DNA from: Pseudomonas guineae
Lineage (GTDB): Bacteria > Pseudomonadota > Gammaproteobacteria > Pseudomonadales > Pseudomonadaceae
Direction: 5' to 3'
Assembly (NCBI RefSeq): GCF_900113745.1
Contig: NZ_FOQL01000001.1
Coordinates: 1,364,001-1,428,000 of the forward strand
Length of the DNA stretch: 64,000 bases
Shown here one piece after another: positions 1 through 8,160 of this stretch. A model generated the notes under the pieces. The model ran no database searches, had not been told where the DNA came from, and saw nothing but the letters and a program-made list of their open reading frames with translations. Position numbers and translations under genes: made by a program. Numbering within the stretch: position 1 is the first letter of the stretch; each line of letters starts with the position of its first letter.

Positions 1-215
1 CCTCGCTGGAGCGCAGCAGCAACACTGTCGAACAGTTATTAGTAGACAACCGCAGCGCGCTAGACGGCGGCCTGCAGGGCATTGGCGAACTGAGCCCGAC
101 CATTGCCGAGCTGCGCGAAACCCTCAGCAGCCTGCGCTCCTTCGCCCGCCGCCTGGAGGAAGACCCGGCCGGCTACCTGCTGCGCAGCGACACCATCAAG
201 GAGTTTCAACCATGA
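1..215 (+). CDS. MCE/MlaD-family ABC transporter substrate-binding protein, C-terminal fragment
   Basis: This is the 3' end of a gene that begins before the window; the first whole codon is at base 3. About 70 residues are visible. They form an amphipathic helical tail rich in Leu/Ser/Arg, ending in a segment with the pattern LEEDPAGYLLRSD. A helical tail after the MCE domain, ending in 'DP..LL', is typical of MlaD/PqiB-like periplasmic lipid-binding subunits. The stop codon overlaps the start of the next gene (ATGA), whose product is the auxiliary lipoprotein of such transporters, and this supports the call. The MCE domain itself lies outside the window, so the family assignment rests on the tail and the context. 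Confidence 0.7.
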   Translation, partial: SLERSSNTVEQLLVDNRSALDGGLQGIGELSPTIAELRETLSSLRSFARRLEEDPAGYLLRSDTIKEFQP

Positions 216-823
216 GCCGCTTCCGCCTGTTCGCCACCCTGTTGCTGCTTGGCAGCCTGGCCGCCTGCTCGGTATTGCCGAAAAGCCAGGTGTTAAGCAC
301 CTACCGCCTGCCTGCCACCAACCTGCCCCGCCATGAAGCCAGCGTCGACTGGGCGCTGCGGGTGAACACGCCGTACAGCAGCCAATTGCTCGACAGCACG
401 CGGATTGCGGTACTGCCGCCCGGCGATCAGATCAGTGTCTATCAGGGCGTACGCTGGAGTGACCGCGCGCCGCTGCTGCTGCGCGACCGGCTGATCGATG
501 CCTTCCTCGATGACGGCCGCCTCAAAGCAGTCAGCAGTGATAGCGCACGCCTACAGGCTGACCTTGAACTGAACGGAGACCTGCGCGCCTTTAACAGCGA
601 ATACCAGAACGGCCAGCCGGTCACGCGCATCCTGTTCGAAGCGCGACTGGTTCAAAGTGGCACGCGACGCATCCTCGCCAGCCACCGATTCAGCGTCAGC
701 CAAACGGCCAACGACACCTCGGTGCCAGCCGTAGTCGACGCCTTCGGTCAGGCCAGCGACCAACTGGCCCGCGAGGTGCTGGAATGGACCTTAGAACAAG
801 GCCAAGCAGCACAAAGGCCCTAA
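212..823 (+). CDS. ABC-type transport auxiliary lipoprotein (PqiC-like)
   Basis: The 203-aa protein has a lipoprotein signal peptide: a hydrophobic core and a lipobox LAAC with the acylated cysteine at residue 19. The mature part (residues about 30-195) has the alternating beta/alpha pattern of the ABC_trans_aux (DUF330/PqiC) family, including RVNTPYSSQLLDSTRIAV near residue 50. Family members sit in the outer membrane and partner MCE proteins in lipid traffic between the two membranes. It overlaps the upstream MCE gene by 4 nt, so translation is probably coupled and this is likely the last gene of that operon. It faces the next gene, a histidine kinase on the other strand, with only 9 nt between stop codons. 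Confidence 0.85.
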   Translation: MSRFRLFATLLLLGSLAACSVLPKSQVLSTYRLPATNLPRHEASVDWALRVNTPYSSQLLDSTRIAVLPPGDQISVYQGVRWSDRAPLLLRDRLIDAFLDDGRLKAVSSDSARLQADLELNGDLRAFNSEYQNGQPVTRILFEARLVQSGTRRILASHRFSVSQTANDTSVPAVVDAFGQASDQLAREVLEWTLEQGQAAQRP

Positions 824-832
824 CCCCAGAAC

Positions 833-2206
833 CTAGGACGGCAAAAGCGCTGATTCAGTAGTGCTCACGGGCAGTGCCAAGGTAAAACACGCGCCGCCCT
901 GCTCGGTATTACGCACGGTCAAACTACCGCCATGCCAGTGTGCAAGCGTTTGCGCTATCGAAAGGCCCAAGCCGACTCCGACGCTGTTCTGGGTTTGCTC
1001 ACCCCGATAAAAACGCTCGAATACACGCGCCAACTCACCCTCAGCGATCCCTTGCCCGTAGTCGCGCACATGGCAATACAAGGTGCCCTCAGCCACCTCA
1101 ACCGCCACGTCTATTGGCAGCCCAGCAGGGCTGTATTTGTCGGCATTGGACAACAGGTTATTAAGAATTTCCACGCACCACATACGGTCACAGTCGACCC
1201 ACAGCGCGGCCTCGCCCTGAGCTACAGCCAGACCACTCAACTCAATAGAGCGCGAAACTGGTAACTCAGTGAAACGCTCCAATGCGTCTACAACCACTTC
1301 TCGCCAATCACAACGGCGCAACTCCAGAGAGGCCAGATCACCGCTACTAACCAGATCCTCATCCAATCGCAACCCCTCGAGTACACGCCCTATAAGCTGA
1401 TTGAGCTGGTAAACCGACTTGCGAATGCGCAGAGAGCGATCACTCACATTTTGCACCTGTCCATCGTTATGGAACTGCCGCAGCAGACGCTGCGCACTTG
1501 AGTCAATTACCGCCAACGGCGTGCGCAATTGATGCGACATCAATGAAACGAAGTCGCGATAACGCAGCTTGTTCGCCCGCTCCTGCTGTAATGCCTCAAG
1601 CAACTCACGGGTTTTCGCATGTTGCCGGGCAATTTCTACATAACTGGCGTTGGCGCGCCTCTGGCTGCTCAGTAATTGCCAGCCCAGCAAGGTGCCTGCA
1701 AGCAATACGCCCAGCACGGCAAGCATGACCTGCACCATCAATGTGCGGTGAGCATCACGCCGCGCACCGGCGATATCACGCTCAGATAGCATCACCTTAT
1801 TACCGACCTGCTGTATCAGCTTCTGCACGCCGCCATAGTCCAGCTGCGACTGCTCAAGCATGCTCACCGCACGCTGCAACTCTGACAAAACCCCCGCCCG
1901 CTTCATGTAGTCGTATTGCCCACCACTGGTGAGCATCTTTAGCCGGGCCTTGAGCAGGTTGCGATGCAAAACTTGCGCGGCATGACTGGCCGCAGTAGGT
2001 GAAATCAGTGCTGCCTGGTGCAGCATGCCTCCTTGATAAACCGCCTGGCTTAATGCCCACACCATGTTCTCGCCAACATCAGTACTCAACTCCACCTGCA
2101 AGCGCTGTAGCTTGTAGAGCGTATAGCCGAGTAGCACGACAAAACAGAGCACGGCAGCTACCGCCGCCCATTGCAGCCGCTGTCGACTTTGAGCTTCCAG
2201 ACTCAT
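833..2206 (-). CDS. Sensor histidine kinase, partner of the adjacent REC-PAS-LuxR regulator
   Basis: I chose the ATG at 2206 (457 aa) because it overlaps the stop of the response regulator as ATGA; a longer reading would lie inside that gene. Order: TM1 (about 14-36), a periplasmic helical region of some 120 residues, TM2 (about 161-178), a coiled linker, then HisKA with the H-box SHQLRTPL (His about 225). The HATPase follows, with N-box LLSNADKYSP, G1 DYGQG and G2 GVGLGLSIAQ. All catalytic motifs are present, so it should be active. It lacks HAMP and receiver domains. Translational coupling to the regulator makes them a cognate pair. Their position beside the Tad pilus locus suggests they control it, as the PprA/PprB pair controls tad genes in P. 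aeruginosa; that is inference. Confidence 0.9.
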   Translation of the reverse strand: MSLEAQSRQRLQWAAVAAVLCFVVLLGYTLYKLQRLQVELSTDVGENMVWALSQAVYQGGMLHQAALISPTAASHAAQVLHRNLLKARLKMLTSGGQYDYMKRAGVLSELQRAVSMLEQSQLDYGGVQKLIQQVGNKVMLSERDIAGARRDAHRTLMVQVMLAVLGVLLAGTLLGWQLLSSQRRANASYVEIARQHAKTRELLEALQQERANKLRYRDFVSLMSHQLRTPLAVIDSSAQRLLRQFHNDGQVQNVSDRSLRIRKSVYQLNQLIGRVLEGLRLDEDLVSSGDLASLELRRCDWREVVVDALERFTELPVSRSIELSGLAVAQGEAALWVDCDRMWCVEILNNLLSNADKYSPAGLPIDVAVEVAEGTLYCHVRDYGQGIAEGELARVFERFYRGEQTQNSVGVGLGLSIAQTLAHWHGGSLTVRNTEQGGACFTLALPVSTTESALLPS

Positions 2207-3255
2207 GGCGTTAGGGCCACCGCACCGGACAAATCCGGCAGCGCCCAACCGGCGCTCAGCACCAGAGCGACCAGATCCGCTTGACGCGTCACTGCGGTTT
2301 TCGAGAATAGATTACGCAAGTGGAACGCCACCGTACTGGCTGAGACTCCCAACGCAAGCGCCACCTCATCCGTGCGCTGCCCTTGCGCCAACAACAAGGC
2401 AACCCGCGCCTCAGTTGGCGTCAGGGCGAAGATCAGGCGCAATGTCTCCAACTCTGGCAACGAACGACTTTGCGCACAGGACACAAACACCGCCAACAGA
2501 TTGTCGGTCGAGTCAGTCAGCGCCTGCACCTCCGAAGTCAAGCTCAACACACTGATAAACACCGCACCTGCGTGACTGTAGCGCTCGAGTGCCAGCACCC
2601 GACGCTCGCCGGAAGCAGCAGCACTCAGCTCTGTGGCGTACTGCTGAAAGGTCTGCAAAGAGCCAGGTGTGATGTCCAACCAGCACAGTCGCCCACGGCT
2701 GTCCTGCGTCCAAACGCCCTCATCCTGCGCCAAGCGCTGCGCCATCGGGTTGGCGTACAACAACTGTCCCGCGGAGTCACACAACAACACCGCGCCCGGC
2801 AGCTGGGCGAAGATGCTTTGCAGACGCTCACGAAAACTGCCTTGGCGGCTTAGCGAATAGCCATTCAACCGCTTGACCTGTGCAAGCCGCGAACTGACGG
2901 TAGCAAGCAGCATGTCGTAATCGACAGGTTTGACCAGGTAGTCGTCGACGCCTATGCGCTTGGCGTCCAGCAAGGCACTGCGCTGCCCCAGCGCCGTAAG
3001 GAAGATAAACGGCAGATCTGCCAAGTCAGTCCGCTGCTCACGAATGTAGTGGTAAATAAAATAACCGTCCCGCGCACTGTCACCACCGAGCATGACATCA
3101 CACAGCACCAAATCAGGGCGCTGCTGCTCCAGCAGTAGCAATGCCTCATCAGCCGAGTGTGCAGCGATGACCTGGTAACCGGCAGCATTCAATTCTTCAA
3201 CCAGGTCAGCCAATAGCGTGACTTCATCTTCAATGCACAAAATACAGGCTGACAT
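2203..3255 (-). CDS. Response regulator, REC-PAS-LuxR helix-turn-helix
   Basis: 350 aa. The N-terminal receiver domain (1-125) has the acidic pair ED at 9-10, phospho-acceptor Asp53 (VLCDVML), Thr87 and Lys109 (LVKP). A PAS-like middle section (about 145-255) includes LLCDSAGQLLYANPMAQRLA. A GerE/LuxR-type helix-turn-helix is at about 278-332 (LTPTEARVALLLAQG, then VSASTVAFHLRNLF). A PAS domain between REC and the DNA-binding domain is less common than plain NarL-type regulators and implies a second input. The gene is co-transcribed with the kinase downstream (4-nt overlap) and with the small molybdopterin-fold gene upstream (20-nt gap). The likely target is the divergent pilus locus, which is inferred from position only. 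Confidence 0.9.
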   Translation of the reverse strand: MSACILCIEDEVTLLADLVEELNAAGYQVIAAHSADEALLLLEQQRPDLVLCDVMLGGDSARDGYFIYHYIREQRTDLADLPFIFLTALGQRSALLDAKRIGVDDYLVKPVDYDMLLATVSSRLAQVKRLNGYSLSRQGSFRERLQSIFAQLPGAVLLCDSAGQLLYANPMAQRLAQDEGVWTQDSRGRLCWLDITPGSLQTFQQYATELSAAASGERRVLALERYSHAGAVFISVLSLTSEVQALTDSTDNLLAVFVSCAQSRSLPELETLRLIFALTPTEARVALLLAQGQRTDEVALALGVSASTVAFHLRNLFSKTAVTRQADLVALVLSAGWALPDLSGAVALTP

Positions 3256-3275
3256 AGGAGCGTTCTGCCTCTTCC

Positions 3276-3839
3276 TTAAGGTTTAACGGTGATGCTGTTC
3301 AACATCCAAGCCCAGCGATGATCGAAGCGCGAATCCTGCAATGCAGCATGGTCGTCGCGAGGATAAACGACCCACAGAGGGCCATAGTCGAGCAACGAAA
3401 GTGCAGTGCCATCCATGCTATGGGCGATGATCACATCCCAACTCAGATAATCCTCCAGACTGACTGTTATCTCGTAGTCATCCAGCGTCCGCAGCGTCAC
3501 AGTCGTCGTGGCGCCCAGCTCAACATCCAACAGCGCCAGTACATCGCGCACCAGCGGCCCCTCAAACACCTTGGTTCCTTCCAGCCAGGCTGCAGTGGTG
3601 GTAATCCGCTGCTGAGGCAATGCCAGAAGCTGCTCCTGAGTCAGTTCGAGCGTTTGCCCATCTGCGTGAAGGGTCAAAAGTGGGGCCGTCGCCCCCTCGT
3701 CCAAGGCTGCGGACACGGCCCCGAAAGGCGACACGCACAGGACAAAAATCAGTGAAAATCGGCGAAAAGCAGATGAAATAGCAGCAAAAAAACAACTAAT
3801 TCGATTTTTAGTTGATCGAAAATTACTCAACCAAAACAT
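3276..3839 (-). CDS. Small exported protein with molybdopterin-oxidoreductase-like fold
   Basis: From the ATG at 3839 the product is 187 aa. This start is preceded by a GGGGGGAG run at very short spacing and is not certain. A basic N-terminus and one hydrophobic segment (residues about 28-45, ending in VSAAL) look like a signal peptide. The rest resembles the sulfite-oxidase/YedY-type molybdopterin-binding domain: LTLHADGQTLELTQEQL, a central DYEITVSLEDYL stretch and a C-terminal YPRDDH...DHRWAWMLNSI. It is far shorter than a real oxidoreductase, and I see no clear cofactor cysteine. I infer a periplasmic sensor or accessory domain acting with the kinase encoded downstream, with which it forms a three-gene operon. 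Confidence 0.7.
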   Translation of the reverse strand: MFWLSNFRSTKNRISCFFAAISSAFRRFSLIFVLCVSPFGAVSAALDEGATAPLLTLHADGQTLELTQEQLLALPQQRITTTAAWLEGTKVFEGPLVRDVLALLDVELGATTTVTLRTLDDYEITVSLEDYLSWDVIIAHSMDGTALSLLDYGPLWVVYPRDDHAALQDSRFDHRWAWMLNSITVKP

Positions 3840-4231
3840 ACTCCCCCCAGGAAATAAATGCAGTGTTGTAACGCGCATGGCGCGATGACCACAGCCGGTA
3901 TTGGCTTGGCTTAAGCGGGCCGAGAGTAACGCATTATTGTTGCGCGACAACTCGACTACGGCATGACATGCGCAAAAAACATGCCGCACGATAAGCCCGC
4001 GCGCACCCCAACACACCATCTTTGCCGAACCTATCTGAACAGGGGGGGCGCTCTATGTCGGCCTACGTTACTGTCAAAAACCGACGCGGGACTGCAACTT
4101 TTCGAGACCAAGAAAGTCGCGCAACTATCGGCCGCTGATAGCACTTGCCCGTCAATAACGAGCAGGCGCTTATCGCGCTTACTTGTACTTATAAACATCA
4201 CACGACTCTGCAGAGTCCCGAGGGCAATTCC
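3840..4231 (+). promoter_or_regulatory. Divergent intergenic region between regulator operon and Tad pilus locus
   Basis: This 392-bp gap separates two divergent transcription units and must hold both promoters. A TATAAA at 4190-4195 sits 37 bp before the pilin ATG and could be a -10 hexamer, but no good -35 precedes it, as expected for an activator-dependent promoter. The pilin ribosome-binding site GAGGG is at 4220-4224. No coding sequence is convincing here. Confidence 0.4.
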
Positions 4232-4489
4232 ATGTCGATCAAATCGCGTACCCGTCAGCTTGGCCAAGGCATGACTGAATACATCATCATCGTGGCCCTG
4301 ATCGCGATCTCCGCCATCGTGGTTTACAACCTGTTCGGCAGCACCGTGCGCGAGCAGGTCGGCGACATGGCGGCTGAGCTGGGTGGCGGCGAAGCGAAAA
4401 GCACCGCAGCGGCTACCGGCGCTTCAGCCCAAGGCGCCGCCGAGACCAAGCACAACCTGAGCAACTTCAAGCAAGAAGAGCGCAAGTAA
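4232..4489 (+). CDS. flp: Flp-type pilin (type IVc pilus major subunit)
   Basis: 85 aa from the ATG at 4232, with Shine-Dalgarno GAGGG 7 nt upstream; the alternative upstream ATG at 4145 would add an unrelated 29-residue extension. A short basic leader ends at Gly11. The prepilin-peptidase site reads LG^QGMTEY, with Glu at +5 and Tyr at +6 as in Flp pilins. A hydrophobic helix (YIIIVALIAISAIVVYNLF) follows, then a small Ala/Ser/Lys tail. At about 74 residues the mature protein is slightly longer than the shortest Flp pilins. It is first in the plus-strand locus, the usual place for flp. Cleavage would need a peptidase encoded elsewhere, because none is in this cluster. Confidence 0.92.
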   Translation: MSIKSRTRQLGQGMTEYIIIVALIAISAIVVYNLFGSTVREQVGDMAAELGGGEAKSTAAATGASAQGAAETKHNLSNFKQEERK

Positions 4490-4515
4490 GCGCGGCTTAG
4501 CAGGGAGGCGACGCA

Positions 4516-6591
4516 GTGAAGCAGCAGCGCGGGCAGGCCATGGTATTTGGCCTGCTATTCATGGGCATTATCGTGATAGCCCTGATTCTGGTGTTCAATC
4601 AGGGCATCCTCACGCGTGATCGCGTGCAGGTAGAAAACGCTGCTGATGCTGCTGCTTACTCGCAAGCCAAGCTTTTTGCTCGCCATCAGAACCTGATTGC
4701 CTACACCAACCGGGCGATCATCGCCAACGAACTGTCCCTCGGACAGGTCGTGGCACTGATGTCGTGGGCCAAGCGCTACAGTGAAATCCCATCATTCGTA
4801 AACACTTTCCCGGCGTATCAGGTGCCTATCCTGCTAATCCCGCCGAAGCCGTCAATCGCCGACGTGCTCAACGCCGTTACCCTGCCCTACCAAATTCTTG
4901 GCTACGGCGTCCGCGCCGCGGCCACCCCCGTGATGAAGATCTACCCAGACGTGGTATCGAGCTTCAACGTCATCATGGGCTTCTTTCAAAAAGCCTTTGC
5001 CATCGCCACCTTCGAGGCTCAAGCACGAATACCCGGCGAAATCGTTCGCAGCCACCAGATGGAACGACCTGAGGGGAGCCCTGGAGATCGCCTAGAAGTG
5101 GCGCCGCTCTCCAGTTTGTTTCTCGTGCAGAACTTCATTCTTACCTACTTCGCCGACTACTTGCCGGTGGACATGCTGCTGGATCAGATCAGTGGTGCCC
5201 AAACTGCCAGCGGCAATGCCGCTGGCGGCGGCGCGGCCGGCGGTGGAGCAGCCGGAGGCGGTGCGGGCACTGAAGAAGAGGCACCCGACGATCTGCTAGC
5301 CGACTTTGTCGGCTCGCACACGCCCGGTTCGATGTTGGTTAACCTCGCCCCGGAAATGCATAGCAAAACAGCCGCCGGCACCAAGGACGGTTTGGGTTCC
5401 CGGCAAGCGTCGCGGCGCTTCGCCGCCACAATTAACGAACAACGCAACACTTGGCTGGCTGACCGTCGCTTCGACCCCACCACCAGCCCGTTTGCAGGGA
5501 TCAACCTCAGCACACCAGAAATAACCATTCCGCTGGGGTTCATCAACATCAAGTTCCAGTTCGGCCTGCAGGTTGGAGTGTTCAACAACGGCGGTACCGC
5601 CTACACCTACAACCCATTGAGCGTTTCCGCTGCCGGTAAAAGCATGCCGGTGTTCGGCTGGCGCTCCATCGACTACAGCTCAATGGGCTTCAAGCTGGAA
5701 TTGAAACTGGCTATTGAATTGTGCATGCCGGTGGTGGGGTGCATCAGCATTTTCGACGACGGCATCAACTTTGGATTGGGCCTGCCGTTGGGCGGCGCCA
5801 CTTATCAGTTCGTGACCAATCAGGGCGACAACTACCTAATGCCCACGCAATGGGGCACGCCAGCGCAAGGTTTAATCAGTGGCAAGCCAAGACCTTATGG
5901 CGAAGCCATGCATCCGGTGCATGCGGTGACCTACGGCTGGGGCTTCGTACCACCGCTGTTCATTTACGGTGCCCGCCCAGGCGATACAGAGTACGGCTAC
6001 AGCGGCTCGCCGTCGTTCTTCGTGCTCGGTGAGGACCATGCCGAAACTGGACGCAGTAAAGAGTTTACGGTCGCGGTTTCTAAGCCCCTGAGCTCGATAC
6101 GTACCGCCGACAACCCTGAAAGCCTAAACATCAATCGCGGTACCTTTGCCCTGCAAACCCAGAAAGTGCGCGATCAGGACAATCCGCTGCTACTGCTGTG
6201 GGGCGATGGCGAGCGGATGATGAGCATTTCCTCGGCGGAAACTTACTTTGCCCCACCGTCAGGTCGCGATGAGTCGCCCAATCAGTACAGCCCCTATTGG
6301 GATGCGCGCCTGCGCGAGCCCAGCAAAGTCGTGGAGTTTATTGCCTCCGGCAAAATCGACCTGCGCAAAGTGCTGGGGCTGGACAGCATCACCCCGTCAG
6401 CGGTCTCCGGTTTCATGCTCGGTTTGGCCACAGATTACGTGATCAATCCTGGCCGTGACCGCCTGCTGGAAAAACTGCCAGCCTTGATCAAGCCGATTGC
6501 TAAACCGGCCATCGAAACCGTCACCGACACCGTGCTCGACAAAGCCGTTGAAGGCATCGGCAGCGCCTTGGATTCCTATGCAGCGCCTTAA
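4516..6591 (+). CDS. TadG-like pilus assembly protein, large (691 aa)
   Basis: The GTG at 4516 has an excellent Shine-Dalgarno (GGGAGG, 7 nt away) and is preferred to the ATG at 4540. The N-terminus RGQAMVFGLLFMGIIVIALI is a pilin-like hydrophobic helix (residues 6-28) without the Glu+5. It is followed by the VENAADAAAYSQAK signature of TadG/TadE-like Flp assembly proteins. The remainder, about 640 residues, should be extracytoplasmic. It includes a Gly/Ala-rich linker (residues about 234-252) that ends in an acidic run, and a C-terminal part with no family I recognise. The next gene overlaps its end by 14 nt. Its role is probably an envelope-anchored minor component of the pilus; the large ectodomain could also be an adhesin. 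Confidence 0.75.
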   Translation: MKQQRGQAMVFGLLFMGIIVIALILVFNQGILTRDRVQVENAADAAAYSQAKLFARHQNLIAYTNRAIIANELSLGQVVALMSWAKRYSEIPSFVNTFPAYQVPILLIPPKPSIADVLNAVTLPYQILGYGVRAAATPVMKIYPDVVSSFNVIMGFFQKAFAIATFEAQARIPGEIVRSHQMERPEGSPGDRLEVAPLSSLFLVQNFILTYFADYLPVDMLLDQISGAQTASGNAAGGGAAGGGAAGGGAGTEEEAPDDLLADFVGSHTPGSMLVNLAPEMHSKTAAGTKDGLGSRQASRRFAATINEQRNTWLADRRFDPTTSPFAGINLSTPEITIPLGFINIKFQFGLQVGVFNNGGTAYTYNPLSVSAAGKSMPVFGWRSIDYSSMGFKLELKLAIELCMPVVGCISIFDDGINFGLGLPLGGATYQFVTNQGDNYLMPTQWGTPAQGLISGKPRPYGEAMHPVHAVTYGWGFVPPLFIYGARPGDTEYGYSGSPSFFVLGEDHAETGRSKEFTVAVSKPLSSIRTADNPESLNINRGTFALQTQKVRDQDNPLLLLWGDGERMMSISSAETYFAPPSGRDESPNQYSPYWDARLREPSKVVEFIASGKIDLRKVLGLDSITPSAVSGFMLGLATDYVINPGRDRLLEKLPALIKPIAKPAIETVTDTVLDKAVEGIGSALDSYAAP

Positions 6592-7495
6592 CCGTGGACA
6601 AGCAATGGCCGAGTTCGTCGTGATGACGGCGGGCTGTTTGCTATTGCTATTCGTGCTAGTGCCGGTAGTCGCGAAGATGACCGACATGGCCTACAAGTCC
6701 CAAGAAGTCGCCCGCTACACCGCATGGGAACGCACTGTGTGGTACGGCCCTAACGGCGGCAGGGAAACCACGCCAACACAAATCGACACATCAGAGGGGC
6801 ACCTTGCGACCCGCTCTGACGCGCAGATTTTCAACTCCGCCGAGCACCGCATTCTGTCGTTCAAGAGCACCGCCGACAGCTTTGATCCGCAAGACATCAG
6901 CGCCGACAGCAGCACCCAAAGCAACCACTTCTGGCGTTGGACCCACGGCCAGGGTCAATCCATGCTCAGCAGTGGCGAGATGCCGGACAACTCCAGCCTA
7001 CGCAATGAGCGCACGCCGTCCACCGCCTACGCCATCCTCGACAGCTACAACGACGTTATGGGCGGCGTAGCTAAAGTAGTGAGCATTCTCAGCTTTGGTC
7101 AAGGCGACGAAGACTTTCTCCAAGTCGCCCATCCCATCCACAACTTTTACAAGTCTGAGGTTGAGCTGCCTGTTTCTTTGGCCGGCAGCAAGCTTGGCTC
7201 TCAAGACCTCTTCCCAGGGCACGTGCGTAATCTCGATATCAAGGCGCGCTCTGCAGTGTTGGCGGATGGCTGGGTCGCGCAAAGCGACAGTCACTTCCAT
7301 GACAAGGCCGGCAACTTTGTGCTCGGCACAGCGGTCGAGAACAACCCGATCTGGAAGACCCTGCGCGGCATCATCGGCATCTTCGAGCCGTCCTTCAAAG
7401 AAATCGACTTTGCGCCGGTCAACACCGACCCCATGCCCGATACCGACTTCGACTGTAACCAGTTCACTGGTTACTGCTACTTCGCGAAAGACTGA
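6578..7495 (+). CDS. TadE-like pilus assembly protein
   Basis: The ATG at 6578 lies inside the end of the upstream gene and gives 305 aa; longer readings in this frame are shadows of that gene. The N-terminus has a Class III prepilin-like site, RG^QAMAEF with Glu+5. A hydrophobic segment follows (VVMTAGCLLLLFVLVPVV), then VARYTAWERTVWYG, in the position where TadE proteins carry the 'aRyaa' helix. The ectodomain (about 60-305) ends in a Cys-containing tail with DCNQFTGYCYF, where the two cysteines could form a disulfide. It probably acts as a pseudopilin-like component with the proteins encoded on either side. No precise function can be assigned. Confidence 0.75.
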   Translation: MQRLNRGQAMAEFVVMTAGCLLLLFVLVPVVAKMTDMAYKSQEVARYTAWERTVWYGPNGGRETTPTQIDTSEGHLATRSDAQIFNSAEHRILSFKSTADSFDPQDISADSSTQSNHFWRWTHGQGQSMLSSGEMPDNSSLRNERTPSTAYAILDSYNDVMGGVAKVVSILSFGQGDEDFLQVAHPIHNFYKSEVELPVSLAGSKLGSQDLFPGHVRNLDIKARSAVLADGWVAQSDSHFHDKAGNFVLGTAVENNPIWKTLRGIIGIFEPSFKEIDFAPVNTDPMPDTDFDCNQFTGYCYFAKD

Positions 7496-7497
7496 CT

Positions 7498-8160
7498 ATG
7501 CGCCCAAGCCCCATACCCGCCCTTGCCCTGCTGTGCTGCCTGAGTGTTCAGGCGGACTGCGATTACGACGACTTCCCGCGCATGGACGGCATGCTCGTCA
7601 GCTCGCTGGGCAATAACGTGCAATGGAACCACATGGCCCTGAACGGGCGCAGCTTCCGCGTGCAAGCCAGCGTTGAAGCAGTCAAAAGCTATTACGGCAA
7701 GCAATGGAAAGACGCCGTCGACTACACCGAATTCAATGGTTGGGAGCAGATTCTGCACATCAACAAGGACTGCATGATGATGCTGCAGGTTAAGGCTCAA
7801 AACGACCGCTACAGCTACGGCAACCTGATGTTGACCAACCCCCCAGCCCGCAACGCCGGCAGTACCGCATTGGGCAGCGGCATGCCCGTGCCCCATGACG
7901 CGCAAGTCATCAGCGACATGCGCAGCGACGACGATATCCGTAAAGGCCGTCTGGTCTTGTTGCTCAGTGAAAATGACCTGCACAGCACCCAAGCCTGGTA
8001 CGAGGCCGAACTGCAAACCCAAGGCTGGACGTTAGAGTCACGCAGCACCCAGAACCATGCGGTCGTCCTTAGCTACCTCAAAGGCCGTGAGCTCATGACC
8101 GTTGGTCTGCTGCGCGCCCAAGGCCGAACCCAGGTACTGCTCAACAGGATGGATCGTTGA
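7498..8160 (+). CDS. Exported protein of unknown function in the Tad locus
   Basis: 220 aa, starting 2 nt after the previous stop. A short signal peptide (ALALLCCLSVQA, cleavage near residue 19) is followed by a mature domain that I do not recognise. The mature part has Cys21 and Cys82, possible disulfide partners, and alternating charged and hydrophobic strands. The C-terminal half (about 140-218: LVLLLSENDLHSTQAWYEAEL, then RTQVLLNRM) looks like an alpha/beta domain of the kind seen in periplasmic assembly factors. The stop codon overlaps the next start (TGATG), so it is made together with the pilin-like protein downstream and may be its chaperone or partner. That is inferred from context alone. 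Confidence 0.65.
   Translation: MRPSPIPALALLCCLSVQADCDYDDFPRMDGMLVSSLGNNVQWNHMALNGRSFRVQASVEAVKSYYGKQWKDAVDYTEFNGWEQILHINKDCMMMLQVKAQNDRYSYGNLMLTNPPARNAGSTALGSGMPVPHDAQVISDMRSDDDIRKGRLVLLLSENDLHSTQAWYEAELQTQGWTLESRSTQNHAVVLSYLKGRELMTVGLLRAQGRTQVLLNRMDR

Noticed and set aside
3901..3916. GG-N10-GC pattern resembling a sigma-54 promoter upstream of flp
   Set aside because: The -12 part reads AAGC rather than TTGC, and no sigma-54 activator is nearby; the match is too weak.
5211..5275. GGCGGC/GCCGG-rich low-complexity stretch
   Set aside because: It encodes a Gly/Ala linker in frame inside the 691-aa TadG-like protein; no independent element is needed.
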